The notes below the pieces were generated by a model. The model did no database searches. It was given only the letters and a program-made list of their open reading frames with translations, and had not been told where the DNA came from. A DNA stretch of 64,000 bases. Origin: an uncultured Dehalococcoidia bacterium. Its GTDB lineage: Bacteria; Chloroflexota; Dehalococcoidia; Lucifugimonadales; Lucifugimonadaceae. The stretch covers positions 26,146 to 90,145 of the forward strand of contig CAJWWK010000002.1 in the NCBI GenBank assembly GCA_913048295.1, in the 5' to 3' direction. Both the position numbers and the translations under genes were made by a program. This document shows positions 53,821-62,430 of the stretch, piece by piece; the first letter of the stretch is position 1, and each line of letters begins with the position of its first letter.

Positions 53821-53979
53821 CTCCGGGCCCTGACCGCGATCGGGCGATTGATCAACAACCCGTTGAGACCCGTCCCATACCCCACCTCTTAAGACACCCG
53901 CCGGTGGTACGTTGTGTGCCAGTCGTCCGTGCCGTCCGTTTCTGGCCCGATTCCACGGCGACAATGGAGTTCGACGACC

Positions 53980-55176
53980 ATGAAGATAGTTGACATCAAG
54001 ACCTTCCTGATGATGGCAGGCGCACCGGAATCAACCGGATCGTCAAGCTGGAGCGCCCGCAACTGGTGCTTCGTCAAGATCTACACCGACGAAGGGATCG
54101 TCGGCATTGGCGAAGGCTCCGGCTGGCCCCGCGTCGTACAGACGGCCATCGAAGACCTCAGGCCGATCGTCGTGGGTGAAGACCCGATGAACATCGAGCG
54201 GATCTGGCAGAAGATGCTCATTTCGACGATGGGCGCTGGAATGACCGGCACACCCGGATCGGGCGCCATCAACGCCATCGATATGGCCCTGTGGGACATC
54301 AAGGGCAAAGCGCTCAACACCCCGGTCTGGAACCTCCTTGGCGGCCAAGTAAGAGACCGCATCCGCGCCTACGGCCACGCATCGACCCCGGAACGGGCGC
54401 TCGAACTGAAAGAACAGGGCCTGACCGGCGTAAAGACCGGCGGGGTCCACCGTACCGCCGATAAGGTCGAAGCCATCCGCAAGGCCGTCGGCGACGATAT
54501 GGACATCATGGTCGACGCACACGGACCGCCCTGGTTCAACGCCAAAGACGCCATCATCGTTGGAAAGTCGCTCGAACAGTTCAACCTCCTCTTCTACGAA
54601 GACCCCGTACCGCCCGATAACGTAGACGCCCTCCGCAGGGTGCAGGACAACGTCAACATCCCCATCGCGGCCGGAGAACGGCACTCGCATATCTGGGGCG
54701 TGCGGCGGCTGATCGAAGAGGAGATAGTCGATGTCGTACAGCCCGACACCGGCAGGATCGGCGGTATCAGTCAGCTGATGAAGATCGCGGCAATGGCCGA
54801 AGCGCACTACATCTCAGTCGCGCCACACTCGGGTTCGCTCGGACCGGTTGCCGAGTACGCCGCAATACACGTTCTGGCCGCCATTCCGAACGGGCTGATA
54901 CTCGAACGCGTGCACGACGATGTGCCGATACGCTACGACGTGGTCCAACCCCACATCGAAACGGTCGACGGCTACATCCAGGTGCCCGACCGCCCCGGAC
55001 TCGGTGTCGACATCGACGAAGATGTCGTCGCGGCCAACCCATCCCGCGGCAACACCAGCACGCCCGGCTCACCCGACGACGGCAGCTACGAACCGGGCAC
55101 CTACGAAGAACACCTCTACGTACAGACCCGCTATCGAAGGCAGCGCACATTGCGCGCCCCCGGAAGCGGAGCCTGA
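53980..55176 (+). CDS. Enolase-superfamily dehydratase/racemase (mandelate racemase-like)
   Basis: A 398-residue protein from ATG 53980 (MKIVDIKTFLMMAG); the frame extends upstream to 53914 but without homology. Barrel motifs are GVKTGGVHR (general-base Lys), IMVDAHGPP (metal Asp), FYEDPVPP (metal Glu), IAAGERHSHIWG (metal Glu/His) and SVAPHSGSLGP (His). A Gly/Pro/Ser tail of about 40 residues follows the enolase domain. It probably dehydrates an acid sugar and lies 49 bases before a mannonate dehydratase gene, so the pair suggests hexuronate or aldonate breakdown. Confidence 0.82.
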   Translation: MKIVDIKTFLMMAGAPESTGSSSWSARNWCFVKIYTDEGIVGIGEGSGWPRVVQTAIEDLRPIVVGEDPMNIERIWQKMLISTMGAGMTGTPGSGAINAIDMALWDIKGKALNTPVWNLLGGQVRDRIRAYGHASTPERALELKEQGLTGVKTGGVHRTADKVEAIRKAVGDDMDIMVDAHGPPWFNAKDAIIVGKSLEQFNLLFYEDPVPPDNVDALRRVQDNVNIPIAAGERHSHIWGVRRLIEEEIVDVVQPDTGRIGGISQLMKIAAMAEAHYISVAPHSGSLGPVAEYAAIHVLAAIPNGLILERVHDDVPIRYDVVQPHIETVDGYIQVPDRPGLGVDIDEDVVAANPSRGNTSTPGSPDDGSYEPGTYEEHLYVQTRYRRQRTLRAPGSGA

Positions 55177-55225
55177 TGCCGACCCGGCAAATCCCATCAC
55201 CCACCGACACCAAAAGGAAATCGAA

Positions 55226-56203
55226 ATGTATCTGGGAACCCAGGGACAACCCGCCGATGATGACGAACTGAAGGTCCTGAGCCAGCTCGGCGTCAACCAC
55301 GTCTCGTCCGACCCGCCCGGCCACTGGACAACGTGGGACAAACAGGCATTTACAGACCACAAGGAACGCCTTGCCACGTACGGAATCGAACTCGATATTT
55401 CGCTGATGCCGCTCGGCTCGCGCTCCGCGTTCGAAAACGACGTCTCGCACGTCTTTTTGGGTCCGAGCGACGAACGAGACCGGGAGATCGACCAGATTTG
55501 CACGCTTATCGAAGCCACCGGTGGCGCTGGCATCAGGGGGCTCCGCTACAACATCACCATTCTGGGCCACATGCGCACCGAACCCGGCTACGGGCGCGGC
55601 GGCGCACAACTGTCGTCGTTCGACTACTCAAAGCTCGACCAGTCGCTCGGCGAGTTTGAAGGTGGGGCCGCCGACGCCGATGAAATGTGGGACCGCATCG
55701 ACCACTTCCTGGGCAGGGTCGTCCCGGTCGCCGAAGCGAGCAAAGTGCAACTGGCCTGCCACCCGCAGGACCCCGGTATTGGCGACAGCCTGTATCGCGG
55801 GGTCGCTCGCGTCATGGGCACAGTCGAAGGGCTCAAAAAATTCATCCAGATGCACGAAAGCCCGTACCACGGCCTCAACTTCTGCCAGGGCACCGTATCG
55901 GAAATGCTCGAAAATCCCGGAGAAGAGATCTACGACGTAATCCGCTACTTCGGTGAGCGAAACAAGATATTCAACGTCCACTTCCGCAATATCAAGGGCG
56001 GGTTCCTGAACTTCACCGAGGTGTTCCCTGATGAAGGCGATATCGACATGCTCAAAGCCCTCGCCGTGTATCGCGATGTAGGCTACGAATACATGCTGAT
56101 GCCCGACCACGTCCCCGGCCTCGCAGGCGACAACGCGCGGAGAGTCGGCTTCGCATACTGTTACGGCTACATCAACGCGGCCCTCCAGGCGGTAAACAGG
56201 TGA
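55226..56203 (+). CDS. Mannonate dehydratase-like protein (UxuA family)
   Basis: A 325-residue TIM-barrel metalloenzyme similar to D-mannonate dehydratase, which converts mannonate to 2-keto-3-deoxygluconate. Motifs: GLRYNITILGHMRTEPGYGRGGA, KVQLACHPQDPG (metal His), NFCQGTVSEM (metal Cys region), IFNVHFRNIKGGFLNFTEVFPDEGDID (metal His, Asp) and YMLMPDHVPGL (metal Asp). ATG at 55226 has an AAAAGGA site 9 bases upstream. It is coupled to the enolase gene before it. Confidence 0.83.
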   Translation: MYLGTQGQPADDDELKVLSQLGVNHVSSDPPGHWTTWDKQAFTDHKERLATYGIELDISLMPLGSRSAFENDVSHVFLGPSDERDREIDQICTLIEATGGAGIRGLRYNITILGHMRTEPGYGRGGAQLSSFDYSKLDQSLGEFEGGAADADEMWDRIDHFLGRVVPVAEASKVQLACHPQDPGIGDSLYRGVARVMGTVEGLKKFIQMHESPYHGLNFCQGTVSEMLENPGEEIYDVIRYFGERNKIFNVHFRNIKGGFLNFTEVFPDEGDIDMLKALAVYRDVGYEYMLMPDHVPGLAGDNARRVGFAYCYGYINAALQAVNR

Positions 56204-56679
56204 CCGACACCAATCAAAAAGGCTTCCTCTACAAAACCAGCATCGTCGAAACCTCGCGTGCGATCCTTGGCGTGCGCGTCCTCGTGGGCCTGCCGATAGC
56301 GGCCGTAGCCGCGTTTATCGGAAGCATATTCAACGGCATCCTCGTTCCCTCCCCGGTCGCGGGTGATGTTCTGGCGTTCACGGTCCGCATGGCAGTCATC
56401 GGAATTTTCGCGTCGACCGGCGGATTGATCGCCTGGTTCAACCTGTTTGAATCGAAGCGCGGCGCAGTGCTTGTCTGGATCGTGGCAGCCGCCGGAGGAT
56501 TGCTAGGCGCTCTCGCCGGTTACTACATCGGCGACAGGTACATCGATCACCCCGATGTGTACATCCTCAATCAACGCCTCTCGCAGGCGGTGCTATTTGG
56601 AGCCGCGCTCGGAGCGAACGCAATGGCAACTCTCCTCGCCATCGCGGCAGCTCGATGGGGCAGAAAACGCGTAACGTAG
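56200..56679 (+). CDS. Hypothetical four-helix membrane protein
   Basis: A 159-residue protein with about four membrane helices (VRVLVGLPIAAVAAFIGSIF, VLAFTVRMAVIGIFASTGGL, GAVLVWIVAAAGGLLGALAG, AVLFGAALGANAMATLLAIA). The GTG start overlaps the mannonate dehydratase stop (GTGA), so it is translationally coupled. No family is recognised. The following 295 bases (56680-56974) hold only a likely promoter. Confidence 0.6.
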   Translation: MTDTNQKGFLYKTSIVETSRAILGVRVLVGLPIAAVAAFIGSIFNGILVPSPVAGDVLAFTVRMAVIGIFASTGGLIAWFNLFESKRGAVLVWIVAAAGGLLGALAGYYIGDRYIDHPDVYILNQRLSQAVLFGAALGANAMATLLAIAAARWGRKRVT

Positions 56680-56840
56680 AGCTTCCTTTTCCACATCGCG
56701 GAAATCCCCCACATGCGCCCCTCACCCCGTTATCCATCCCGAAAACTGGGGTGCATCTGCACTATTGCCCCCAAAAAATACGTCGAATTCCGCCCGTTTA
56801 ATACGGCGTAGAACCTGACTTCAGCAATCCTCAAAGTCGA

Positions 56841-56870
56841 TTGACACTCCATTCGACCCCAATGTAAAGT
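56841..56870 (+). promoter_or_regulatory. Likely promoter of the ABC importer genes
   Basis: Consensus -35 TTGACA at 56841-56846 and TAAAGT at 56865-56870, preceded by TG, with an 18-base spacer. The leader to the binding-protein ATG is about 100 bases. The ATG itself has AGGGG 6 bases upstream. Confidence 0.5.
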
Positions 56871-56974
56871 TCGCCACGTGCGGAGCTGCCTTGTGTTTGC
56901 GCGAAAAAATACGTGGACATAGATGCAAGCGGTTCTATACCACTGTTATTTGAACGTGCCAAAAGGGGCTAAAA

Positions 56975-58972
56975 ATGCACCAATCTCATAGTATTCGAGT
57001 CGTCGTCCTGCTGATAGTTGCCGCCCTGGCAGCTGCCATCATCGCGGCCTGTTCGACCGAAACAATCGTCGAACGCACCGTGATTGTCGAAGTTGAAGTT
57101 AAGGGCGACGACGTTATCATCAAAGGCGACGACGTTATCGTCGAACAGACGGTCATCGTCAAAAAAGAATTCGAAGTCGCAGTTAAGGGTGACGACGTTA
57201 TCGTTGAACAGACTGTAATCGTCGAAAAAGAAGTACAGGTCAAGGGCGACGACGTTATCGTTGTGGCGACACAAGTACCTGAAGAGGCCACCTTCTTCGG
57301 CCTGCCATTCCCGGTCGTACCCAGCGACGTAGGAACGGCGCCCGCACCCGGCTCGCCCGCCGGAGCCGTTGTCGTTCGCGGTTCACTTGAACTCCGTATA
57401 TCCGGTCTTCCAGAGGAAGGCGGCGGTTTGGGCCAGAGCGTAGCGGAAAAATTGTTCATGACCGACGAGGGTGGCAACGCTGTCAACCTGGTCGCAGATT
57501 CATGGGATCTCGCTGACGATCTCTCTTCACTCACCGTGACGCTCAAGAAGGGCATCCAATGGCACGGTGGTCACGGAGAATTGACGGCAGCTGACGTTGC
57601 ATGGTCATACAACAGGGGCAACCCCGGATTCAACCCGGAATCGGTAACTGACGGTGGATCCAATTGGATCTCGTTCCTGGGCGACAACGAGGTGGTTGCG
57701 GTCGACACGTACACCGTAAAGTTTACGATCGCCGCCTTCGACCCACGTTGGCAAACTCTGCTGCTCGGCCAGTCTGGTCTCGCTTTGGGAATCATGAGCA
57801 AAGCGGCGTTCGATCAGAATGGTGAGAGCTGGATGCGAGACAACTTGATCGGCACAGGGCCGTTCAAGGTTGATAACTACTCCCGCGACGACATCATGGA
57901 GCTTTCAGCCGTGCAAGGTCACTGGCGGATCACTCCGGAAGTGAGCACGTACACACTTCGTGCCATTCCCGATGACGCCGTTGCAGAAGCAGCCTTGAAG
58001 ACCGGAACTGTTGACGTGTCGGACGTTGCACTTCGCAACATGACCGCGTTGCAGAAGGCCGGATTCGTCGTGGTCGGTGCCGGTGCCGGCAGCTTCCACT
58101 CGATCTCGTTCTCGGGTAACTACTGGGAACGAACCCACTACATCACGGGCGAGGACCTGGGAACAAACTTCACGGTCCGCCACGCGATGCCGTGGGTTGG
58201 GGACCCCGAGCGACCTGACTTTGGCAGCCCGCCCGAAGGAATGGACAACATGGAGCGCGCCCGCCTCGTGCGGAACGCCCTTTCGCTCGCTATCGACCGC
58301 AGCCTGATCTCGGAAGTGCTGTTTGCCGGCGCAGCGTGGCCTAACTACGTCTACGGTGCCGACATCAACAACCCGAACTGGCAGGATAAGTGGGCCACCG
58401 CGTACGACCCGGCACTTGCTGCATCAATGCTCGATGAGGCCGGCTACCCGAAGAACGACAAAGGAATCCGCTTCGAAATGCCGTTCTTCATCAGGATCGG
58501 TCGAGGTGACGAAGAAATCGGCACTGCCGTCGTCGGCATGTGGCGAGAGCTCGGCATCGACGTCCAGGACTGGAAGGCCCAGTACCAGACCTACAGGCCA
58601 AACCTGATCGGTCGCACGGCCATTGCTCCGTGGATACACTCCGCCGGTGCAGAGAGCCCCCAGGCCCCCTGGGACTGGCCGGTAATGGGTAACTCCGAAT
58701 GCTCACGTGGTCGGGGCGGTTTCAACATCGCTGTCGAGATACGTGAACTCTGCGTCTTCTTCGATGCCATGAGCACCGAAGGCGATCTCGCCAAGCGAAT
58801 TGAGTTGCGGAACGCCAACGTAGAGTTCCTCGCACACTGGATGCCGGTAATCGGCACTGTCGCAAGGCCCAACGTGGCGCTCATCAACCCGAACAAGATA
58901 GCGTCGTGGGACATGCCGCTCTCGGTACGTGAAGCTGCGCTTCACCACCCCGAATTCATCAAACTGAAGTAG
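56975..58972 (+). CDS. ABC transporter substrate-binding lipoprotein, peptide/nickel/opine (family 5)
   Basis: A 665-residue extracytoplasmic solute-binding lipoprotein. The signal ends at lipobox IAAC (VAALAAAIIAACSTETIVER). A repetitive Val/Glu/Lys/Asp spacer covers residues about 30-95 with four copies of K-G-D-D-V-I. The SBP_bac_5 domain follows, with LTVTLKKGIQWHGGHGELTAADVAWSYNR, TGPFKVDNYSRDDIMEL, IDRSLISEVLFAGAAWPNYVYGA and MLDEAGYPKNDKGIRFE. The long spacer likely holds the domain off the membrane. Substrate could be peptides, opines or sugars. It is followed by a strong terminator and two permeases. Confidence 0.9.
   Translation: MHQSHSIRVVVLLIVAALAAAIIAACSTETIVERTVIVEVEVKGDDVIIKGDDVIVEQTVIVKKEFEVAVKGDDVIVEQTVIVEKEVQVKGDDVIVVATQVPEEATFFGLPFPVVPSDVGTAPAPGSPAGAVVVRGSLELRISGLPEEGGGLGQSVAEKLFMTDEGGNAVNLVADSWDLADDLSSLTVTLKKGIQWHGGHGELTAADVAWSYNRGNPGFNPESVTDGGSNWISFLGDNEVVAVDTYTVKFTIAAFDPRWQTLLLGQSGLALGIMSKAAFDQNGESWMRDNLIGTGPFKVDNYSRDDIMELSAVQGHWRITPEVSTYTLRAIPDDAVAEAALKTGTVDVSDVALRNMTALQKAGFVVVGAGAGSFHSISFSGNYWERTHYITGEDLGTNFTVRHAMPWVGDPERPDFGSPPEGMDNMERARLVRNALSLAIDRSLISEVLFAGAAWPNYVYGADINNPNWQDKWATAYDPALAASMLDEAGYPKNDKGIRFEMPFFIRIGRGDEEIGTAVVGMWRELGIDVQDWKAQYQTYRPNLIGRTAIAPWIHSAGAESPQAPWDWPVMGNSECSRGRGGFNIAVEIRELCVFFDAMSTEGDLAKRIELRNANVEFLAHWMPVIGTVARPNVALINPNKIASWDMPLSVREAALHHPEFIKLK
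57101..57259 (+). repeat. Four near-identical 18-bp repeats in the binding-protein spacer
   Basis: AAGGGCGACGACGTTATC occurs at 57101, 57122, 57185 and 57242, with one change in the second and third copies. It encodes KGDDVI each time; the larger protein unit is K-G-D-D-V-I-V-E-Q-T-V-I-V-x-K-E. Codons are kept almost unchanged, suggesting recent duplication or recombination. Confidence 0.85.
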
Positions 58973-58991
58973 GGTGAGTTCGAAATAATCG

Positions 58992-59035
58992 TGGAGTGCG
59001 GGGGTGCGTAAATCGCCCCCGCACTCCATGTTTTT
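58992..59035 (+). terminator. Strong terminator/attenuator between binding protein and permease genes
   Basis: GGAGTGCGGGGG (58993-59004) pairs perfectly with CCCCCGCACTCC (59016-59027), with an outer T-A pair and an 11-base loop, followed by TGTTTTTG. It is 20 bases after the stop. It should reduce read-through so that the binding protein exceeds the membrane components. Confidence 0.85.
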
Positions 59036-59075
59036 GTCTCTGTTGAATAAGTCGGGGTATACGGATTCGTAATCC

Positions 59076-60020
59076 ATGAGAAATTTCCTGGCACGTCGCT
59101 TGATGTTTGCCGCATTGTCCATGATCGTCGCTTCGATGGCGGTGTTCGGGCTGGCCCACGCCAAGGAAGACCCGATCAACCTGTTCATACAGCCAGGCTA
59201 CTTCATGGCCCCCGAAACACTTGCCGCACTCAAGGCAAAATGGGGCCTCGATAAGCCGCTTGTCTTGCAGTACCTGACCTGGGCTGGAAACATGTTGCGA
59301 GGCGATTTGGGTGACAGCGTTCAACAGCAACGCCCGGTAACCAAAATCGTTGGAGAAAAATGGGGGGCAACCGCACAGCTCGCGATCGTTGCCTGGATAT
59401 TCGGAACGATCACTGGAGTACCACTTGGCATCGTCTCGGCACTGAAACGAGGCTCGCCGACCGATTACTTCGCGCGGGGGTTCGCCCTGTTTGGGCAATC
59501 CCTCCCCGCCTTCTGGGTGGGCCTCGTCGGCATCTGGATATTCGCCGTCTACCTGGGATGGCTCCCCGTCTTCGGTCGAGGGTCCGGCCTGCCGTTCTTT
59601 GAACAGGCCAAACACTACGTGCTGCCTGTGCTCGTGCTGGGCTGGGGGCCAATGGCCGGATACATGCGCATCACGCGGTCGGCAATGCTCGAGGTCCTCG
59701 ATTCCGAGTACATCAAGCTCGCCAGGGCGAAGGGCGTTTCAAACCGGGTGGTTGTGTGGAAGCACGCCCTCAGGAACGCCCTCATTCAACCTCTTACGAT
59801 CGCAACGCTCCTGCTGGCGGGCTTCATGGACGGCGCCGTCCTCGTCGAGGTGATCTTTGCCTGGCCGGGCGTCGGTCGCGTTGCCGTAGAAGCTGTGAAC
59901 CAGAACGACTTCATGCTGATCACTGGCACCGTATTCATATTCACCGCGCTCTACCTCGTGATGAGCCTCGTCGCCGACCTTCTTTATACGATTGTCGATC
60001 CAAGGATCCGTTACGCATGA
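59076..60020 (+). CDS. ABC transporter permease, DppB/OppB family
   Basis: A 314-residue inner-membrane permease. The N-terminus MRNFLARRLMFAALSMIVASMAVFGLAH is typical, and the family loop with DKPLVLQYLTWAGNMLRGDLGDSVQQQRPV precedes the transport domain. The EAA loop is SEYIKLARAKGVSNRVVVWKHALRNALIQPLTI and the late VIFAWPGVGRVAVEAVNQND is diagnostic. It has five to six helices. It pairs with the overlapping DppC gene. Confidence 0.93.
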   Translation: MRNFLARRLMFAALSMIVASMAVFGLAHAKEDPINLFIQPGYFMAPETLAALKAKWGLDKPLVLQYLTWAGNMLRGDLGDSVQQQRPVTKIVGEKWGATAQLAIVAWIFGTITGVPLGIVSALKRGSPTDYFARGFALFGQSLPAFWVGLVGIWIFAVYLGWLPVFGRGSGLPFFEQAKHYVLPVLVLGWGPMAGYMRITRSAMLEVLDSEYIKLARAKGVSNRVVVWKHALRNALIQPLTIATLLLAGFMDGAVLVEVIFAWPGVGRVAVEAVNQNDFMLITGTVFIFTALYLVMSLVADLLYTIVDPRIRYA

Positions 60021-60964
60021 TCGGTCACACTGAAAGCACTGAGGCAACAGCCCAGACTGTGCAACTCCGCCTCAGGAATGTCCCAAGAACTTCGTGGCGG
60101 TTCCTCCGGCGCTGGCCCGTCGTGCCGGTCGTCGTAATCGTCCTGCTCGCAACTTTCGCGTTGTTCGCACCGTTGATCGCTCCGTTCGACCCCAACGACC
60201 AGAACCTCAGGAGAAGCCTGGCCCGGCCGATGTGGTATAGCGAGTACTACCAGACCGACCCGATTGGCCAGAGGCTGGAAACGCGTCACATCCTCGGCGC
60301 CGATAAGTTCGGTCGCGACGTTTTTAGCCGCGTGGTATACGGCACCCGGGTTTCGCTCGCCGTGGCGATCATTGCGATGGCAAGCGGGACGATACTCGGG
60401 GCATGGGCCGGCATCACCACCGGGTTCTACGGCGGCCTTTTCGATGAACTGATGACAAGGTTCGTCGACGTCTGGAACGCGCTCCCGTTCCTCCTGATCG
60501 CGCTGGTCGTCTCGATAACGGTCGGACAGGGCGTAATCATCATGATGGTGCTTTTAATAATGCTCACCTGGGTTGGCCTGGTCAGGAACGTTCGCGCGGA
60601 AGTTTTAAGTTTAAAAACGCGCGACTATGTGCTCGCTGCAAGAGTGGCCGGGGCATCCGATATCCGGCTCATGTACAGGCACATCCTGCCCGGAGTCTCC
60701 AATCTGTTACTTGTGCTCGCAAGCCTCAGGGTTGGCGGGCTCATCCTGACCGAGGCTTCACTCAGCTTCCTCGGGGTCGGCATCCCATCACGAATTCCAT
60801 CCTGGGGACAGATGATCAGCGACGGTCGCGACACCCTCGACGAAGCATGGTGGATTTCGTTCTTCCCAGGCCTCGGAATCTTCCTGACCGTGATGTCGAT
60901 GAACTTCCTCGGCGACTGGATCCGCGACCGCACCGACCCACGACTCCGCCAGCTCAGCGATTGA
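60017..60964 (+). CDS. ABC transporter permease, DppC/OppC family
   Basis: A 315-residue permease. ATG at 60017 overlaps the previous stop (ATGA), showing coupling. It has the family N-terminal helix WPVVPVVVIVLLATFALFAPLIAPFDP, HILGADKFGRDVFSRVVYGTRVSL, the EAA loop KTRDYVLAARVAGASDIRLMYRHILPG and EASLSFLGVGIPSRIPSWGQMI, then a final helix ending LGDWIRDRTDPRLRQL. No ATPase gene is found in the window, so the energising subunits must lie elsewhere. Confidence 0.93.
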   Translation: MIGHTESTEATAQTVQLRLRNVPRTSWRFLRRWPVVPVVVIVLLATFALFAPLIAPFDPNDQNLRRSLARPMWYSEYYQTDPIGQRLETRHILGADKFGRDVFSRVVYGTRVSLAVAIIAMASGTILGAWAGITTGFYGGLFDELMTRFVDVWNALPFLLIALVVSITVGQGVIIMMVLLIMLTWVGLVRNVRAEVLSLKTRDYVLAARVAGASDIRLMYRHILPGVSNLLLVLASLRVGGLILTEASLSFLGVGIPSRIPSWGQMISDGRDTLDEAWWISFFPGLGIFLTVMSMNFLGDWIRDRTDPRLRQLSD

Positions 60965-60976
60965 GCATCTGTCGGA

Positions 60977-61020
60977 ATCCCCTCTCCCTCGGAGGCAGAG
61001 GATTAGGGTGTGGGTGAAAC
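60977..61020 (+). repeat. Dispersed G-rich hairpin repeat (copy 7)
   Basis: CCCCTCTCCCTCGGAGGCAG then AGGATTAGGGTGTGGGTG. Outer stem CCTCT/AGAGG. It lies between the permease and the amidohydrolase. Confidence 0.55.
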
Positions 61021-61095
61021 CCTTTGCCAGCTCCCAGTAGTAGCAACGCCCTCTCGACCGAACACCAACCAACAAAAACTAAGGACTAACGCCCC

Positions 61096-62265
61096 ATGCC
61101 AGCCTACGATCTCCTAATCAAAGGCGGCCACGTGATCGACGCCGCAAACGACATCGACGCTCAAATGGACCTCGCCATCGCAGGCCGGGTCGTCGCCGCT
61201 GTCGAACCCGAAATCCTCGAATCCCACGCACGCCGCGTCGTCGACGCCTCCGGAATGTACGTCATCCCCGGCCTCATCGACATCCACGCACACACCACCG
61301 GGTTCTCAGGAGCCATGTTCCCCGAAGAAATGTGCTTCCCATACGGCGTAACCACCATGGTCGATTGCGGTGGCTCGGGCTGGCGGACTTTCGACCAGTT
61401 CAACAACGACGTAATCAAAAAATCCAAAGTCCGGGTCTTCGCGCTCCTCAATATCGTTGGCCAGGGCATGGAGGGAGATGTCGAACAGGACATCAACGAC
61501 ATGGACGCCGAGGCGACCGCCGCGAAAATCAGGCAACGCTCCGACATCATCGTCGGCGTAAAAGTCGCCCACTACCAGGGAAGGGGCTGGGAATCGATCG
61601 ACCGCGGGGTCGAGGCTGCACGACTGTCCGATTCTTTCTGCCTCGTCGACCAGAACGCCAAACCAACACGCCCGTTCGACGAAATGCTCAAACGCCTCCG
61701 GCCCGGCGATGGCGTAACCCACTGCTTCGGCTACGGCAAACCCATGATCGGCAACGACGGCAAAGTCAAGCCCCACTACATCGAAGCCCGCGCACGCGGG
61801 GTCAAATTCGACGTGGGACACGGCAACAACAGCTTCTCGTTCTCCATGGCCGTACCCGCCATCGAGCAGGGCTTTCCGCCCGACACGATTTCCACCGATA
61901 TGCACCGCATAAGCCTGCACACCTCGCGCGCGCCCATGACCGAGGTAATGAGCAAGTTCCTGGCAATGGGCATGCCGATCGCCGAGGTAATAGCCCGCTC
62001 AACATGGGAACCCGCAAAGTGGATCAACCACACCGAACTCGGGACCCTTACCCCCGGCGCACTCGCCGATATCGCAGTGCTTGAGTTCCAGGACCGCCCG
62101 GCTGGCCTTTCCGATTCCGGGCCCACCGGCTACCGAATCATGAAGGCTGAAGGCAGGTTGATAACCCAGTTGACGATCAAGGACGGCGCAGTCCAGTTCG
62201 ACTACGACGGCCTGGCAAAAGACGACTGGAGCGAAACTCCAACCACCGACCTCAACCTGCCGTAA
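61096..62265 (+). CDS. Amidohydrolase/deacetylase family metalloenzyme (dihydroorotase-like)
   Basis: A 389-residue TIM-barrel amidohydrolase similar to the EF0837/Atu3266 deacetylase group. Small beta-domain: YDLLIKGGHVIDAANDIDAQMDLAI and later GALADIAVLEF. Metal sites: GLIDIHAHTTGF (His-x-His), VKVAHYQG (bridging Lys region), THCFGYG (His), FDVGHGNNSF (His) and TISTDMHR (catalytic Asp). It probably deacetylates or hydrolyses an N-acyl amino acid. It follows the peptide/opine importer, so it may act on what that imports. Confidence 0.82.
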   Translation: MPAYDLLIKGGHVIDAANDIDAQMDLAIAGRVVAAVEPEILESHARRVVDASGMYVIPGLIDIHAHTTGFSGAMFPEEMCFPYGVTTMVDCGGSGWRTFDQFNNDVIKKSKVRVFALLNIVGQGMEGDVEQDINDMDAEATAAKIRQRSDIIVGVKVAHYQGRGWESIDRGVEAARLSDSFCLVDQNAKPTRPFDEMLKRLRPGDGVTHCFGYGKPMIGNDGKVKPHYIEARARGVKFDVGHGNNSFSFSMAVPAIEQGFPPDTISTDMHRISLHTSRAPMTEVMSKFLAMGMPIAEVIARSTWEPAKWINHTELGTLTPGALADIAVLEFQDRPAGLSDSGPTGYRIMKAEGRLITQLTIKDGAVQFDYDGLAKDDWSETPTTDLNLP

Positions 62266-62290
62266 GATCGGGGAATCTGAGACCAGTTTC

Positions 62291-62326
62291 CTCCCTCCCT
62301 AGCAGGGAGGGAGTTAGAGGGTGGGT
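62291..62326 (+). repeat. Dispersed G-rich hairpin repeat (copy 8)
   Basis: A perfect 10-bp stem: CTCCCTCCCT (62291-62300), loop AGC, AGGGAGGGAG (62304-62313), followed by TTAGAGGGTGGGT. It lies between the convergent amidohydrolase and sulfatase genes and may act as a transcription barrier. No gene is seen in 62327-62430. Confidence 0.7.
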
Positions 62327-62430
62327 CGGAGTTTCAGGCCGCGACAGCAGGTCGATTGCGGAACGACCGTAAGCTGGCATCATCACCACCTCGTTATTTC
62401 CAAGCCCAACACCCGCACACACATCCTCAG

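Noticed and set aside
61332..62084. Long Arg/His-rich open frame inside the amidohydrolase gene
   Set aside because: Composition is that of a shadow frame and it lies fully within a well-supported gene with complete metal motifs.
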